Shown here piece after piece: positions 17,430-26,256 of a stretch of 48,313 nt of DNA; positions within the stretch are counted from its first letter, which is position 1, and the number at the start of each line of letters is the position of its first letter. This DNA is from Gammaproteobacteria bacterium (GTDB lineage Bacteria > Pseudomonadota > Gammaproteobacteria > JABCZS01). The DNA is taken from assembly GCA_013289605.1 (NCBI GenBank), contig JABCZS010000014.1, positions 1 through 48,313 of the forward strand, written 5' to 3'. The notes beneath the pieces were generated by a model, which saw only the letters and a list, made by a program, of their open reading frames with translations, ran no database searches and was not told the DNA's origin. Both the position numbers and the translations under genes were made by a program.

Positions 17430-18752
17430 GTGAAAGTAATTATCAAGCTCTTTTGCTTCGTCCCCCTTGTTTTGTTTGCCACTCTAGGTTATGCCTTTTC
17501 TGGTGGAACGGGGACTAAGGCAGACCCTTATTTAATTAGAAATTGTCCTGAATTGCAAAACATCATTAATTTTCCTACTGCGGATTTTCTATTAATTGAT
17601 TATGTCAATTGTAATGGATTTGATTATGGTGATGGAAAAGGGTTTATGCCATTAGGCAACCTTACTTCCCCATTTACCGGTAAATTTGATGGCAATAATT
17701 TTAAGATTTCATACATTAAAATCAACAGAAATTTACAAGATAATGTCGGGATATTTGGAGTAACGCTAGGTGCAGAAATAACTAATGTGAACTTTGATAA
17801 TGTTACCATCATAGGAAAATCATATGTGGGTACCTTAGTGGGATTAGCCAAGGTGGGAACTAAAATTTCTAATGTTTACGCTGCAGCGAGCCAGATTGAT
17901 ACTGTGGCTTCCCAGGTGGGTGGACTTGTGGGACGTTCTGAAGGTAATGCTAGTGTAAAAAATACCATTCAAAATGCATCGGTAGATGTGATTGTAAAAG
18001 CTTCTCTTGAAAATTCGAGTTACGTAGGCGGAATGTTAGGTACTGTGACTTATTCTGATGTTTCTAATAGTCATGCTTTGGGGGCAGTATCTGGAAATTA
18101 TGCAGTAGGCGGGCTGGTGGGACGTTTGGAAGCGACGACTACACTGTTAAATACCAATGCTCAGGGTTTAGTTAATGGGGCTTCCAATGTAGGTGGGCTT
18201 GTCGGTAGCACCTCTGGCTCCTCCCATATTACTAATAGTTATGCCACAGGTAATGTAGTTGTTACCTATGGGGATGCAGGGGGATTGCTAGGTGCAGATC
18301 TTAGTGGAATACAAATAGATCGTTGTTATGCTACAGGTAATGTGGAAAGTCTGTCTACCTCTACAAGTTCTGACACGGGCGGCTTAGTGGGAAATTTCGT
18401 TGGAGCAAGTGGAGTAATCAAAAACAGTTATGCTACTGGCGCCCTGACTAACAATTATGGCACTACGGGTGGATTAGTGGGTTGGTTGAGCAAGGGTTCA
18501 GTGAGTAATTCTTATTCTGTGGGCCGCGTGAGTGGTACAAACAGTTGGGCTATCGGTGGGTTGATTGGAGTTCATCGTGATGGGGGTTCAGTGGTCAGTA
18601 GTTATTGGGATAAAACCACTTCTGGGCAAAATGGTTCGGCAAATGGCGTAGGTAAAACTACTGCAGAAATGCACACACAAAGTACGTATGTCGGTTGGGA
18701 TTTTAATTCAATTTGGTATTGGTCTCAAGGCCAGTATCCGACGTTACGGTAG
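17430..18752 (+). CDS. Secreted GLUG-motif repeat protein
   Basis: The 440-residue protein starts at GTG 17430 with AGGA 7 nt upstream. Residues 1-22 form a signal peptide (LFATLGYAF). From about 135 to 385 there are some nine GLUG-type motifs (YVGTLVG, QVGGLVG, YVGGMLG, AVGGLVG, NVGGLVG, DAGGLLG, DTGGLVG, TTGGLVG, AIGGLIG), spaced by SNSYATGNV-like strands. This predicts a right-handed beta-solenoid like those of adhesins. The C-terminal module (YWDKTTSGQ, GKTTAEM, GWDF, WYWSQGQYPTLR) is the usual end of GLUG proteins. No transporter or anchor domain is present, so it is probably released or held on the surface by another factor. An adhesin-like role is inference. It has its own promoter and no co-directional partner. 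Confidence 0.85.
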   Translation: MKVIIKLFCFVPLVLFATLGYAFSGGTGTKADPYLIRNCPELQNIINFPTADFLLIDYVNCNGFDYGDGKGFMPLGNLTSPFTGKFDGNNFKISYIKINRNLQDNVGIFGVTLGAEITNVNFDNVTIIGKSYVGTLVGLAKVGTKISNVYAAASQIDTVASQVGGLVGRSEGNASVKNTIQNASVDVIVKASLENSSYVGGMLGTVTYSDVSNSHALGAVSGNYAVGGLVGRLEATTTLLNTNAQGLVNGASNVGGLVGSTSGSSHITNSYATGNVVVTYGDAGGLLGADLSGIQIDRCYATGNVESLSTSTSSDTGGLVGNFVGASGVIKNSYATGALTNNYGTTGGLVGWLSKGSVSNSYSVGRVSGTNSWAIGGLIGVHRDGGSVVSSYWDKTTSGQNGSANGVGKTTAEMHTQSTYVGWDFNSIWYWSQGQYPTLR

Positions 18753-18775
18753 CAATATAGCTCACTGCAAAAGGA

Positions 18776-19411
18776 TTAGTTATTCGATAGTGTTGCTGTC
18801 TCAGTTTTCATTCTTACCCAATCGCGATTAATTTGTTTTTCAAGGGATAGGGGAAGTTCAGTTATGGAAAAGAGTTGGTCTATTACCGCTTTGGAAGGGT
18901 AAATAGCAGGATTATTTTGTAAGCTAGGATCTAAAAATCCTTAGAGGCAGATACAGTACTCGGAAAATAACTAAAGCTGTTGATTTCTGCCATAGTTTTA
19001 GGATCTAAAAGAAAATTAATAAATTGATAGGCTGCATCAATATTTTTGGCATCTCGGGGCACAGCCATCACACCAAAAGAAAACGGTGCCCTTCTTTCGG
19101 ATTGAGATAACCAATCCGTATGGGTTCAGCCGCATCCATTGCGCGTTGCTGCGCAATAATGATATCACCTGACCAGCCTACTGCTGCGCACACATTGCCA
19201 TTAGCTAAATTATTAATATATAGCGAGTTATGAAAAGCTCGGATATACGGCCTTATTTTGGTAAATTGCATAATGGCTTTTTGGTAATCATCATAGTTTG
19301 TGCTTTTAGGATTAAGGCCCAAATAGCTCATCATGATAGGATCCATGAAAATAGGCATGTCCATTAACATGATGCCGCATGCAGCATTTTAAGTCAGTTT
19401 GAAATAAATGC
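18776..19411 (-). pseudogene. Polyamine ABC transporter binding protein (PotD/PotF-like) pseudogene
   Basis: The longest intact piece (minus 19068-19370) reads SYLGLNPKSTNYDDYQKA, KIRPYIRAFHNSLYIN, NGNVCAAVGWSGD and IGYLNPKEG, which are hallmarks of periplasmic spermidine/putrescine-binding proteins. A one-base deletion near 19080 shifts the frame; the continuation (FGVMAVPRDAKNIDAAYQF) is intact in another frame to about 18940, where a second one-base loss separates VSASKDF from LDPSLQNNPAIYPSKA. The natural C-terminus ends at 18776. Upstream, NAACGIM continues the family in frame from about 19395, but an in-frame stop and frame loss follow, and the N-terminal half with its signal peptide is gone. 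No pot permease or ATPase genes are nearby. Confidence 0.85.
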
Positions 19412-19511
19412 TTATTGTAATAGCTCCGATTCCCTCCTGGCCTGCCAAGTCAAAAAAATCTCTGCGATCAAGGATTATTAAGTGGGCAGCGAAGGTTTGC
19501 GCTAGCTGAGG

Positions 19512-20474
19512 CTAAATGCTCAATCTTCTTTTTATAACAGATCTGTTTTTATTTGACGATCCTGAATTTAAAACCGCAGGTGCGGCGCTTAGATGTAAGA
19601 ACCAATGCAGTTGCGATGCTCGCGTTTTCTTTACAACGCTTTTCTCTAAATGTCCAAATAATGAAGATAAATCTTTCTGAGTCAATTGAGATTTTTGCAA
19701 TAAAGGTGCGGCTGTCTGTAGATTTTCTAATGACAATATTTTATGGGATTTTAAATACTTCATTACAAAGCATAAATTTTTTGGATTTTCTTTAACATCT
19801 AAGATCATTTTCACCGTGACGGTATTGAGCATCTTGTGATCTTTAAAATTCTCGAATAATGTCAATAGTTCTCTTACCTTTACACGCTCTGTAAAGAAAA
19901 AGGTAAAAATTTCTTGTTTTTGTTTCAAGGTGACAGTTTCGTCTGCTGGAAATAAACGATAAATTTGATTGAGTAAAGTCAAATCACTGTAATAAGTCTG
20001 TTGATTGCTGCCGTGTATAGTATGAGGCGTAACCATCAACGTTATATTGCTGTGAGTCAATAGTTTATGCGTCTGTAATAATGTTAAGGTATCTACCACT
20101 CTTTGTGCAGTCCAGGCATTATCCAGCAAAAAATTTGATAAATTTACAGTATCGTTATATACAAAAAACTCCGCCGCAGCGACTAGTCTCATTACCGCCA
20201 ATGCAGCATTTAGATTACTCAAATATAAAAATACCTGATTATCATCGATTCGTCGCGGCATCGTGCACAGCGTGCAATATAAAGTCATATTATCTTTGAA
20301 TACGTCTACCAGCGACTGCATTTCTTCAAGCGATAGAGGATCATGATCTTCGTGATGATTATAAATGATGCGGCGTAGCGTTTTAATATGGGGAGGATCA
20401 GGGGTATACCATTTAATCTGAGGTTGATTCCTATACTGCTGCAATAGCAATTCTAATGAGAGTATATCGAGCAT
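19512..20474 (-). CDS. Helical protein of unknown function, paralogue A
   Basis: 320 residues, unrecognised. It is predicted helical and soluble, with no signal peptide. It aligns by eye with the 349-residue product of the next gene upstream on the same strand: both begin with ML-I-L, a QY..Q..(W/F) segment and an LEE(M/L)..L..L stretch, and both share TVTL(K/E)QK near the middle and a C-terminal LS(L/I)xNLQxAxxLL segment. The pattern suggests tandem alpha-helical repeats. A family of small paralogous helical proteins next to other effector-like genes fits a Legionellales secreted substrate, but no catalytic motif is visible. It has its own promoter (TTGACA, 17 nt, TATTTT). Confidence 0.7.
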   Translation of the reverse strand: MLDILSLELLLQQYRNQPQIKWYTPDPPHIKTLRRIIYNHHEDHDPLSLEEMQSLVDVFKDNMTLYCTLCTMPRRIDDNQVFLYLSNLNAALAVMRLVAAAEFFVYNDTVNLSNFLLDNAWTAQRVVDTLTLLQTHKLLTHSNITLMVTPHTIHGSNQQTYYSDLTLLNQIYRLFPADETVTLKQKQEIFTFFFTERVKVRELLTLFENFKDHKMLNTVTVKMILDVKENPKNLCFVMKYLKSHKILSLENLQTAAPLLQKSQLTQKDLSSLFGHLEKSVVKKTRASQLHWFLHLSAAPAVLNSGSSNKNRSVIKRRLSI

Positions 20475-20499
20475 GGTGTTCGTTAGTTAAAAAACTAAT

Positions 20500-20528
20500 A
20501 AAATATCATACTCTTTTGAGGTTGTCAA
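20500..20528 (-). promoter_or_regulatory. Promoter of paralogue A
   Basis: On the minus strand TTGACA (20528-20523) and TATTTT (20505-20500) are 17 nt apart, about 25 nt before the start at 20474. An overlapping TATGAT (20510-20505) is better as a box but has only a 12-nt spacer. A ttagtt/aactaa inverted repeat lies between the promoter and the start (20483-20498). Confidence 0.5.
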
Positions 20529-20561
20529 TCAAAGTGAGATAAGGTTGTTATTGACACATCA

Positions 20562-21611
20562 TTATTTTTGATTTAATGGCAGTGGGGGTGCGGCACCACT
20601 GGTGAGTGGTGTGGGCGCAGCGGGTTTGTGCTTGTTATCCCAATTAGCTGTACTACTTGTTGCTCTGGCGTCATTACTTTTAGAGATAACATCAAATGTT
20701 ATTTCATCTAACTCTGTTTTTTTTATTTCCACAGGTTGTGCCAATAAACTCTCAGCTTTCTGTAAGTTTGGAATAGAGAGTTTGCCGCTTTTATCCAAAT
20801 AGCTCACGACCATCAGTAAATTTTTTTGCATGGTTTCATTTGTACACAGATTTAATTTTTTTATTATAAAGTTAAATGTATCGGGGTGATTACCATGTTG
20901 ACTAGCCGCATGCAGTATCACTTCCACAGTGTTCTTATTAATCATCGCTTTTTGATTTAAGTTTGTAATAACATCCTCTATCGCTCTGGGTAATAATAAG
21001 TTATTCGTGACATAGAGATTAAAGAGCGTTTTCTTTTGCTCCAAAGTAACTGTGCTTGTTGGAGTAAATGCTGCAAAAATTTTATTCATTAGAGAAAATG
21101 CAACGTAACCCGATGGTCCTGATGTAAGCATTTGATGCATATTATGATATTGAAATAACTCATGAGTCTTTAGCATTGCAAATTTATCTTGTAATGCTGC
21201 GGCAGTAGGAGAGTTTGCCACCAAAAATTTTGCAAATTCGTCTAGATTGTTTCCCTGGAATAGTCCGGCCAAAAAACTGGGGCTATTCTTATCTTTAGGG
21301 TTTACTTTAAGATGGTCTAAATCATCAAATATTTTTTTTGAAGCAGTCACGTCAGGGAAAATATAAATACTAAAAAAATCAGGAGTTTCTTTTTTAGTAT
21401 ATTCTGTTAATAACAAACTGAGCAATTGCTTCATTTCGGGCTGTGTCAGTTCTTCAAGTGGAGGGGTACCGCTAAGAGTCAACTTCTGTTTCTTAATCTT
21501 TTGTTCCAAAACAGTCTTAATGTAGGCTATCAACGGTGGGGTTCTGCTAAAGAATGAAGCCTGATGGTCATACTGATTAGAGATGGCTTGTAAAGTATTG
21601 ATAGAAAGCAT
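20562..21611 (-). CDS. Helical protein of unknown function, paralogue B
   Basis: 349 residues, related to the 320-residue protein encoded just downstream. No signal peptide or membrane segment. The first 260 residues look like helical repeats (for example MLTSGPSGYVAFSLMNKIF, TVTLEQKKTLFNLYV, MINKNTVEVILHAA). The last 50 residues are polar, then Ala/Pro-rich and probably disordered (PTPLTSGAAPPLPLNQK), which could be a secretion or linker tail. A strong promoter precedes it. The two genes are separated by 87 bp and each has its own promoter, so they arose by duplication including the regulatory DNA. Function unknown; effector candidate only by context. Confidence 0.7.
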   Translation of the reverse strand: MLSINTLQAISNQYDHQASFFSRTPPLIAYIKTVLEQKIKKQKLTLSGTPPLEELTQPEMKQLLSLLLTEYTKKETPDFFSIYIFPDVTASKKIFDDLDHLKVNPKDKNSPSFLAGLFQGNNLDEFAKFLVANSPTAAALQDKFAMLKTHELFQYHNMHQMLTSGPSGYVAFSLMNKIFAAFTPTSTVTLEQKKTLFNLYVTNNLLLPRAIEDVITNLNQKAMINKNTVEVILHAASQHGNHPDTFNFIIKKLNLCTNETMQKNLLMVVSYLDKSGKLSIPNLQKAESLLAQPVEIKKTELDEITFDVISKSNDARATSSTANWDNKHKPAAPTPLTSGAAPPLPLNQK

Positions 21612-21640
21612 AATAAACCACCGTGCTACAACATACTTTA

Positions 21641-21668
21641 ATCATACCATTTTTATTAAGTTTGTCAA
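21641..21668 (-). promoter_or_regulatory. Promoter of paralogue B
   Basis: On the minus strand a consensus TTGACA (21668-21663) is followed after 16 nt by TATGAT (21646-21641), 29 nt before the start at 21611. This is one of the best sigma70-type promoters in the window. Confidence 0.65.
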
Positions 21669-21723
21669 TGAACTAATATAAAATGCTGCTCAATCATTTA
21701 GTGGCGCGGCTTGAGGCGCAGCT

Positions 21724-21748
21724 AAAAAAATAAGACTGTAAATACAGT
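21724..21748 (-). terminator. Intrinsic terminator of the M20 peptidase gene
   Basis: On the minus strand, 20 nt after the peptidase stop, actgta and tacagt pair as a small hairpin (21748-21735) followed by cttattttttt. The stem is short but the T run is good, and the position between two minus-strand genes fits. Confidence 0.5.
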
Positions 21749-21768
21749 GACATACGTTGTTTTTTTAA

Positions 21769-23052
21769 TTAACGCGTTAAACGATAAATCAAAACCGCCG
21801 CGCGTTTGGTGTTGGTGTTAAAAGAGGAAATATCCATAGTTTCATTCACTGAATGATGGCTGGACCCGACCGGGCCTAATCGAGAAAGATTAGCAGGTAC
21901 GGTGTTTGCGACATACGAAATATCTGCGCCGCCAGATGAATCGGCTGGAAGGGCCTCGACTGGCTGAAATCCTAAATCAGTACTGACTTGACTATACATT
22001 TCTAACAAAGCCTGGTTACCTGGTGTGGGAGGCATGGGTGGCATTCCATCTATAAAGGTAATGGTTGAAGTTGTGCCTGTTAATGAGTGGGCAGCAATAT
22101 CGGTTAATGTTTTTTTGATCAATTCTTTTTGTGCTACTGAAATAAAACGCATATCGCCTTGTGCACGAGCGATTTGTGCGACTACGTTTAATTTTCCATA
22201 ACCGCTGGCTTGGTACGTTGTAGCAGTGATCTCGGCATCGGTGCCCCCCACAATTACGCCTGGATTAAAAGTAATATACTTTTGTGAGGATAATTGCGTA
22301 CGTGCTTCGTTTAAGACACGTGCTAATTCAAAAATAGCGCCATAACCAATATGTTGTTTAAAAATCAAAGAAGAATGTTCTTCATTGCCGGTGCTGACGA
22401 GTTCCCATTGTGCTGTGCCTCTGCGCGTAATCGTTGCTGAATGTGCATTGTCATTGGGTTCAAAATCCAAAGTCACATCCATACCTTTTGCAGCTTGTAA
22501 TAAAGGTTCACGCGAAATACTAGTGGGTTTACCGCTATTTTCTTCATCACCCACTAGCGCAATGGTGATGGTGGTGTTATCTAATAAGCCTTGCGCGTGC
22601 AAAGATTTTAATGCATACAGTAAAAGTACAACACCTCCTTTATCATCAGATACGCCAGGGCCCATAGCAAAATCGTTGCGCCGAGAAAATGTTTGAAACG
22701 GACTATTTTGGGGAAAAACCGTATCTAGATGAGCGATTAACAGTAGTTTTTTCCCTTGATTGCCTTTGCGTGTTAATAATAATGTTCCAGCACGCTTCAT
22801 GTCTTTCGGTGGATTTTTCCACTCACTACTAAAGCCGAGCGCTTCAAATTCGGCCTTAACTATTTCGCCCACAGTATAAACGCCTTGGACATTATCAGTA
22901 CTGCTATTGATATTGACTATTTTTTCTAATAAATTCAGCGCTTGGGTGTTGTTTTGATCAATAGCCGTAATAATGTGTTGTTCTTCATGGGTGAGATTTG
23001 CCCATGATAGTGTGGTGAAATGGAATAAAATAAAAAATAGTACTGTTCGCAT
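21769..23052 (-). CDS. Secreted M20 family metallopeptidase (glutamate carboxypeptidase-like)
   Basis: 427 residues with a signal peptide (1-18, LSWA-NL). Metal and catalytic positions follow carboxypeptidase G2: H108 and D110 in LLIAHLDTVFP, D137 in GPGVSDDKGG, the E170-E171 pair in GDEENSG (general base and ligand), E198 in LDFEPN, and the late histidine in VGSSHHSVNE (399-400). Residues about 205-320 form the dimerisation lid typical of the family. It should hydrolyse a C-terminal amino acid, probably glutamate, from peptides or folate-like substrates in the periplasm or outside the cell; the exact substrate is not readable. It stands alone, with a terminator downstream and the divergent ATPase gene upstream. 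Confidence 0.9.
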   Translation of the reverse strand: MRTVLFFILFHFTTLSWANLTHEEQHIITAIDQNNTQALNLLEKIVNINSSTDNVQGVYTVGEIVKAEFEALGFSSEWKNPPKDMKRAGTLLLTRKGNQGKKLLLIAHLDTVFPQNSPFQTFSRRNDFAMGPGVSDDKGGVVLLLYALKSLHAQGLLDNTTITIALVGDEENSGKPTSISREPLLQAAKGMDVTLDFEPNDNAHSATITRRGTAQWELVSTGNEEHSSLIFKQHIGYGAIFELARVLNEARTQLSSQKYITFNPGVIVGGTDAEITATTYQASGYGKLNVVAQIARAQGDMRFISVAQKELIKKTLTDIAAHSLTGTTSTITFIDGMPPMPPTPGNQALLEMYSQVSTDLGFQPVEALPADSSGGADISYVANTVPANLSRLGPVGSSHHSVNETMDISSFNTNTKRAAVLIYRLTR

Positions 23053-23141
23053 TGAGGTATTCCTAAAACAAGAAGTTATTTGTGTTGCCGGCAGTTAGCC
23101 CAAGGATAGCACAAAGGGGTTGAAAGTAGAGATTTAGTCAA

Positions 23142-23185
23142 AATAACCCCATAAATTATCAAGATGAATGCTATAATAACCCCAT
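23142..23185 (+). promoter_or_regulatory. Direct-repeat promoter region of the AAA_14 ATPase gene
   Basis: The 11-mer aataaccccat occurs at 23142-23152 and 23175-23185, 33 bp apart (about three helical turns). TATAAT at 23172-23177 ends only 6 nt before ATG 23184, so transcription would start at or next to the start codon, and there is no Shine-Dalgarno sequence. The repeats look like an operator, and the mRNA may be leaderless. Confidence 0.45.
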
Positions 23186-24509
23186 GAAAAGACAAATTTA
23201 CAAACATTTACTGGACTGGAAAGCATCTGGGCAGCGCTTACCCCTAATTTTACGCGGCGCACGTCAAGTAGGCAAAAGCCATATTGTTGAAATGTTTGGT
23301 AAAAATGAGTTTCAGCACTGCGCGGTGGCTAATTTTGAATTACAGCCTGAGCTGAGGGAGTGCTTTAGCCGCTTAGACCCCAAAGATATCCTACCCAAAC
23401 TTGAGCTTTACTTGCGTACGGATATTACGCCTGGGTTAACTTTGCTATTTTTAGATGAAATTCAGTACTGTCCACGCGCTTTACTGGCGCTGCGGTATTT
23501 TAAAGAAAAACTACCTGAATTACATGTTATTGCAGCAGGTTCATTGCTGGAGTTTATTTTGCGATCTAGAGATTTTTCTTTCCCAGTAGGACGGGTGCAG
23601 TTTGCCTATATGTATCCTATGTCTTTTAACGAGTATTTACTCAATAATGGCGAACAGCGCCTCGGTGAATTCTTAACAACCGTCTCGCTAGATAATCCCG
23701 TACCCGATAGTATTCATCAGCTCACTTTGCAATACGTACGCGAATATATGTTATTAGGCGGCATGCCAGCCGTAGTGAATCAATATATACAAGAAAAATC
23801 CTTTATAAAGGTGCAAGCCCTGCAAAGCAGTTTATTACAATCGTATGAGAATGATTTTGGAAAATACGGCGAGAAAATTAATATTAATGCGCTGCGCACG
23901 CTATATAGACAGTTGCCTTATCATATCGGTGAACAAATTAAATATGCTAATGTGATGCCGGATTTACGCGCCGAAGAAGTCAAAAAATTATTAAATCAAT
24001 TAGAATGGGCTGGAATAGTATCCCGGATTTCGCATAGTCAGGCCTCAGGGATCCCGCTAGATGCACTTGTGAATGAAAAAATATTTAAATTACTATTTTT
24101 GGATGTGGGCTTATTGCAACGTGCCAATCAAGTGGATCCCATTGCGTTATTATCTGCTGATATGATGCAAATCAATGCAGGCATGTTAGCTGAACAATTT
24201 GTAGGACAAGAACTGCTGGCCTATCATCCTTATTTTGAGGCAGGAAAATTGTATTTTTGGAAGCGCGATAAGTCGGGCAGTCAAGCTGAGATTGATTTTG
24301 TGGGGATCTACAACAATAAAATCATTCCTATAGAAGTTAAAGCAGGAAAAACTGGACGCCTAAAATCTTTGCATCTGTTTATGCAGGAGAAAGACAGTCA
24401 GATAGGCCTGCGCATTTCACAAGAAAATCTTAACTTTGAAAATAATATCTTGACTGTTCCTTTTTACTTAGTATCTGAGTTACCGAGATTATTGAAAGAT
24501 TTAGCGTGA
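23184..24509 (+). CDS. AAA_14 / DUF4143 family ATPase
   Basis: 441 residues, typical for this family. Walker A is GARQVGKS (25-32), Walker B LLFLDEIQ (87-94), with a sensor-like IAAGS. The C-terminal half is the DUF4143 domain with LFLDVGLLQ and a PD-(D/E)xK-like core, SQAEIDFV followed by IPIEVKAG. These proteins are common in bacteria and archaea, often as orphan genes with patchy distribution; their cellular role is not established. The gene has a consensus -10 box directly before the ATG and no ribosome-binding site. Patchy occurrence and lack of functional neighbours fit horizontal acquisition. Confidence 0.88.
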   Translation: MKRQIYKHLLDWKASGQRLPLILRGARQVGKSHIVEMFGKNEFQHCAVANFELQPELRECFSRLDPKDILPKLELYLRTDITPGLTLLFLDEIQYCPRALLALRYFKEKLPELHVIAAGSLLEFILRSRDFSFPVGRVQFAYMYPMSFNEYLLNNGEQRLGEFLTTVSLDNPVPDSIHQLTLQYVREYMLLGGMPAVVNQYIQEKSFIKVQALQSSLLQSYENDFGKYGEKININALRTLYRQLPYHIGEQIKYANVMPDLRAEEVKKLLNQLEWAGIVSRISHSQASGIPLDALVNEKIFKLLFLDVGLLQRANQVDPIALLSADMMQINAGMLAEQFVGQELLAYHPYFEAGKLYFWKRDKSGSQAEIDFVGIYNNKIIPIEVKAGKTGRLKSLHLFMQEKDSQIGLRISQENLNFENNILTVPFYLVSELPRLLKDLA

Positions 24510-24629
24510 GGCTTGGAAAATGGGATCGTGCCGCCATTCTAATAATTGATATGCTTGCATCGGTTGTTTTAGGCTTGTAGCATCATGAAAAGCCTTGATA
24601 TAAAGATAGAATTTATATACGATGCTTAG
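24501..24629 (-). pseudogene. Possible C-terminal gene fragment
   Basis: The minus strand carries an open frame ending with TAA at 24501-24503 that reads ...FYLYIKAFHDATSLKQP and then ...YQLLEWRHDPIFQASR. The composition is protein-like, with Trp, Arg and Asp in plausible places, but there is no start, and the 3' end overlaps the last bases of the ATPase gene. It could be a remnant of a gene replaced by its neighbours, or chance. The family is not recognised. Confidence 0.25.
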
Positions 24630-24974
24630 ATGACTAAAAGTATAAATATATTTTTCTTGCTTGTTTTTCTGTTGGGGACATTTGCCATGTCACCCGGTGC
24701 ACGTGCTTTTGATATGGATCATACGGCTATCAATCTAGCAGAATGTGATGCGTTAAACTTTGATGAGATTCACGTAAATGATGATGAGAGTTCTTCATCA
24801 TCTAAGATTGATCATCACGACTGTCATCACTGCTGTCATTATGGTCATGCCATTAACCTTTCATTTAAACACCCTATCGTAGTGGATGTTGCACAAAAAA
24901 TTTCCGATCATTACTCTGCTTTTGTTTTGCATATTGTTCATACTATAAAACGTCCTCCTCGTATTGCCGCTTAA
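24630..24974 (+). CDS. Exported His/Cys-rich small protein, probably metal-binding
   Basis: 114 residues. A signal peptide spans 1-26 (FFLLVFLLGTFAM, cleavage after ARA). The centre is acidic (NDDESSSSSKID) and leads into a dense His/Cys cluster, HHDCHHCCHYGH at 62-73, with C65, C68 and C69. The C-terminus IKRPPRIAA resembles the RPP end of small periplasmic proteins found next to heavy-metal efflux genes (DUF2946-like). Binding of copper or zinc in the periplasm is inferred from the cluster; no efflux genes are in the window. The start has no clear ribosome-binding site, so a downstream start cannot be excluded, although the signal peptide supports this one. Confidence 0.65.
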   Translation: MTKSINIFFLLVFLLGTFAMSPGARAFDMDHTAINLAECDALNFDEIHVNDDESSSSSKIDHHDCHHCCHYGHAINLSFKHPIVVDVAQKISDHYSAFVLHIVHTIKRPPRIAA

Positions 24975-25048
24975 TTATTAAATAAAAAACATCATGAGTA
25001 CAACTTGTGCTCGCTAATACTTTTATATTTTAAATTTAAGGCAATACC

Positions 25049-26209
25049 ATGAAAAAACGTGATCCTGCTTCATATCAATTAATGAAAGATTCTAATTCCA
25101 AATCCAGTGCTTCAACAACCAAGGTGTGCAAATGGCTTTATTCGGCAGGTGCAGCGACAGTGGCTAGTAGTGCGGCTTATTTTGGAAGCGTGTACTATAT
25201 CACTACCACACAAAAAATCCTGACGCAGCAAATACCTAGTATTACTCATTCAGGTGCGATCGACATCATTAATACTTTAGGCGTCACAGGTACATCAATC
25301 CGATATATTGCACAAATGTCGAACTTGGTGAATAAATTACATCAATTAGTGCAAACGTTTGACAATCAACATCGATATAAAAAAACATTTAAAGTACTGG
25401 CTACATTGACTATGGCAGGCTGTGCCGGGATAGGTGCTTATATGTTGACAGCTATTCAAGCAGATGAGTATGAATTTAAATACAATCCTACTTGGTTCGC
25501 AGTGGCCATCCCTTTAGTTTTAGGAGGCATGGAAGCAATAGAAGCGACGTTGGGTGGATTGGATGTTGATCATATTAAAAAATTATTTTCATACCTTAAG
25601 GGGATGCCTTCTGATAATTTAAATCTAAATCACCTTACCATCAATGATGCTGCTGATGAGCGTGTGCAAGATTTTCCAAGTCGCGTGAAGACGAGTGGCA
25701 TTATTGTGGCTGGAAGCATGTTGATACTCTTTTCATTTGCGACAGTGATTGATGAATTTAGACGTAATGTATTGCTGGGTGAAGAGGATAATGTCACATT
25801 AGGGAGTAGCATAGGATTTACGGTGGGCTTGCTAGGCAATGTATTGCAAATGCTATTGGATTTAGAAAAGCTAAGTGAAATTTCACAACAAGTGTATAAC
25901 AAAAGAATATCAATCATACTCGGTGGATTAAGCTTTTTGTTTGCGAGCACGTCATCCTCTTTAAGTTTTATTATGGGCTATGAATTTGGTGAAACCTGTC
26001 AAGGGGATCACGAGACCCGTATTGCATTGGGAACATTAGCTTCATTACCTAAGATAGTCACGGCATTTATGTTTATTAATCCCGCTTTAGAATATACGAC
26101 AAAAATTTCTTTTGACGCATTGCAAAAGATCAAACGACTCGCCCTGGGGTCAGAAGAAAATATGAATGGATGCTATACAGCGCTTTTGAATCGGTGTGGG
26201 TTTAAATAA
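25049..26209 (+). CDS. Multi-pass membrane protein of unknown function
   Basis: 386 residues with about six or seven hydrophobic segments (near 26-48, 114-136, 148-170, 215-236, 252-273, 288-310 and 325-345) and a polar, Ser/Lys-rich N-terminus. I recognise no transporter signature. Many are Gly/Ala-rich (for example GIIVAGSMLILFSFATVI). There is no signal peptide; the first 25 residues are hydrophilic. AAGG lies 9 nt before ATG 25049. Proteins of this kind occur in Legionellales as putative membrane-inserted effectors, but the family is not identified. It follows the small His/Cys-rich gene by 74 bp. Confidence 0.65.
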   Translation: MKKRDPASYQLMKDSNSKSSASTTKVCKWLYSAGAATVASSAAYFGSVYYITTTQKILTQQIPSITHSGAIDIINTLGVTGTSIRYIAQMSNLVNKLHQLVQTFDNQHRYKKTFKVLATLTMAGCAGIGAYMLTAIQADEYEFKYNPTWFAVAIPLVLGGMEAIEATLGGLDVDHIKKLFSYLKGMPSDNLNLNHLTINDAADERVQDFPSRVKTSGIIVAGSMLILFSFATVIDEFRRNVLLGEEDNVTLGSSIGFTVGLLGNVLQMLLDLEKLSEISQQVYNKRISIILGGLSFLFASTSSSLSFIMGYEFGETCQGDHETRIALGTLASLPKIVTAFMFINPALEYTTKISFDALQKIKRLALGSEENMNGCYTALLNRCGFK

Positions 26210-26256
26210 ACGGGATCAGAAGGTCAGGAGGTTACTTAATTAGTTTTTTTAAGTCA

